Shown: piece by piece, positions 21,324-21,436 of the stretch
Layout of the letters: every line of letters starts with the position of its first letter
Position numbering within the stretch: position 1 is the stretch's first letter
Assembly: GCA_946612185.1 (NCBI GenBank)
Contig: CAMOEP010000003.1
Span: 1 to 21,436 of the forward strand
DNA from: an uncultured Ruminococcus sp.
Lineage (GTDB): Bacteria; Bacillota; Clostridia; Oscillospirales; Ruminococcaceae
Direction: 5' to 3'
Length of the DNA: 21,436 nucleotides
The notes under the pieces: generated by a model
The model's database searches: none
The model's input: the letters and a program-made list of their open reading frames with translations, nothing else
Told to the model about the DNA's origin: nothing
Program-made: the position numbers and the translations under genes

Positions 21324-21436
21324 CAAGCTGAGCCAGCTTGACCGCCCCCACGTTGTCGCTCGCTTGCTCGCTTACTTTGGCAGAACATCACATTTTGCCG
21401 TCGCTCAACCGTATTTTCCTTGGTACATAGTTCTAT
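21324..21436 (+). repeat. Long palindromic intergenic repeat, copy C (cut by window end)
   Basis: It begins with the palindrome CAAGCTGAGCCAGCTTG, then CACGTTGTCGCTCGC, the inner arm CCGTCGCTCAACC and GGTACATAGTTCTAT, matching the left half of copy B in the same orientation. The right half lies beyond the window. Confidence 0.85.

Overview
The window looks like a chromosomal stretch of a Firmicute of the Ruminococcus type (Oscillospiraceae). The evidence is a cohesin-binding type I dockerin inside a secreted protein, a surface protein with a PKTG sorting signal, strong AGGAGG ribosome binding sites, TTGACA/TATAAT promoters and a scattered family of long intergenic palindromes. By eye the first 11 kb is fairly GC-rich, while the gene at 19.0-21.2 kb is clearly more AT-rich.

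Region 1 (1-11013) holds five plus-strand genes that look like one accessory, defence-type module. They are the tail of a TerB-C domain protein, whose last 80 codons are perfectly tandem-duplicated; a BrxD-like (DUF2791-type) ATPase; an Lhr-like DEAD/DEAH helicase similar to BrxHI; a terminator; and then, from a strong promoter of their own, a 1856-residue protein ending in a P-loop ATPase and winged helix, followed by a 378-residue protein ending in a HEPN-type R-x4-H motif. The adjacent BrxD/BrxHI-like pair recalls type 2 BREX, but no PglX methyltransferase or PglZ is visible here. The large ATPase and the HEPN-like protein are the likely novel partners.

Region 2 (11014-12345) holds terminators, an orphan 167-residue minus-strand gene with a 145-nt structured leader, and a stand-alone promoter/structured RNA/terminator unit at about 12036-12210 that I cannot assign to a known family.

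Region 3 (12342-18060) contains a signal-peptide ORF apparently cut short by a palindromic repeat, a minus-strand pair (dockerin protein, then GNAT acetyltransferase), a plus-strand two-TM membrane protein, a second repeat, and a translationally coupled pair: a glycerol-1-phosphate dehydrogenase-like enzyme and a HAD phosphatase.

Region 4 (18082-21436) contains two minus-strand genes, a threonine/alanine-rich cell-wall-anchored protein and a 737-residue protein with a large internal duplication. A third repeat copy runs off the window end. The three repeat copies share a long palindromic architecture; copy A is inserted in the opposite orientation to B and C, and all sit tightly against gene ends.
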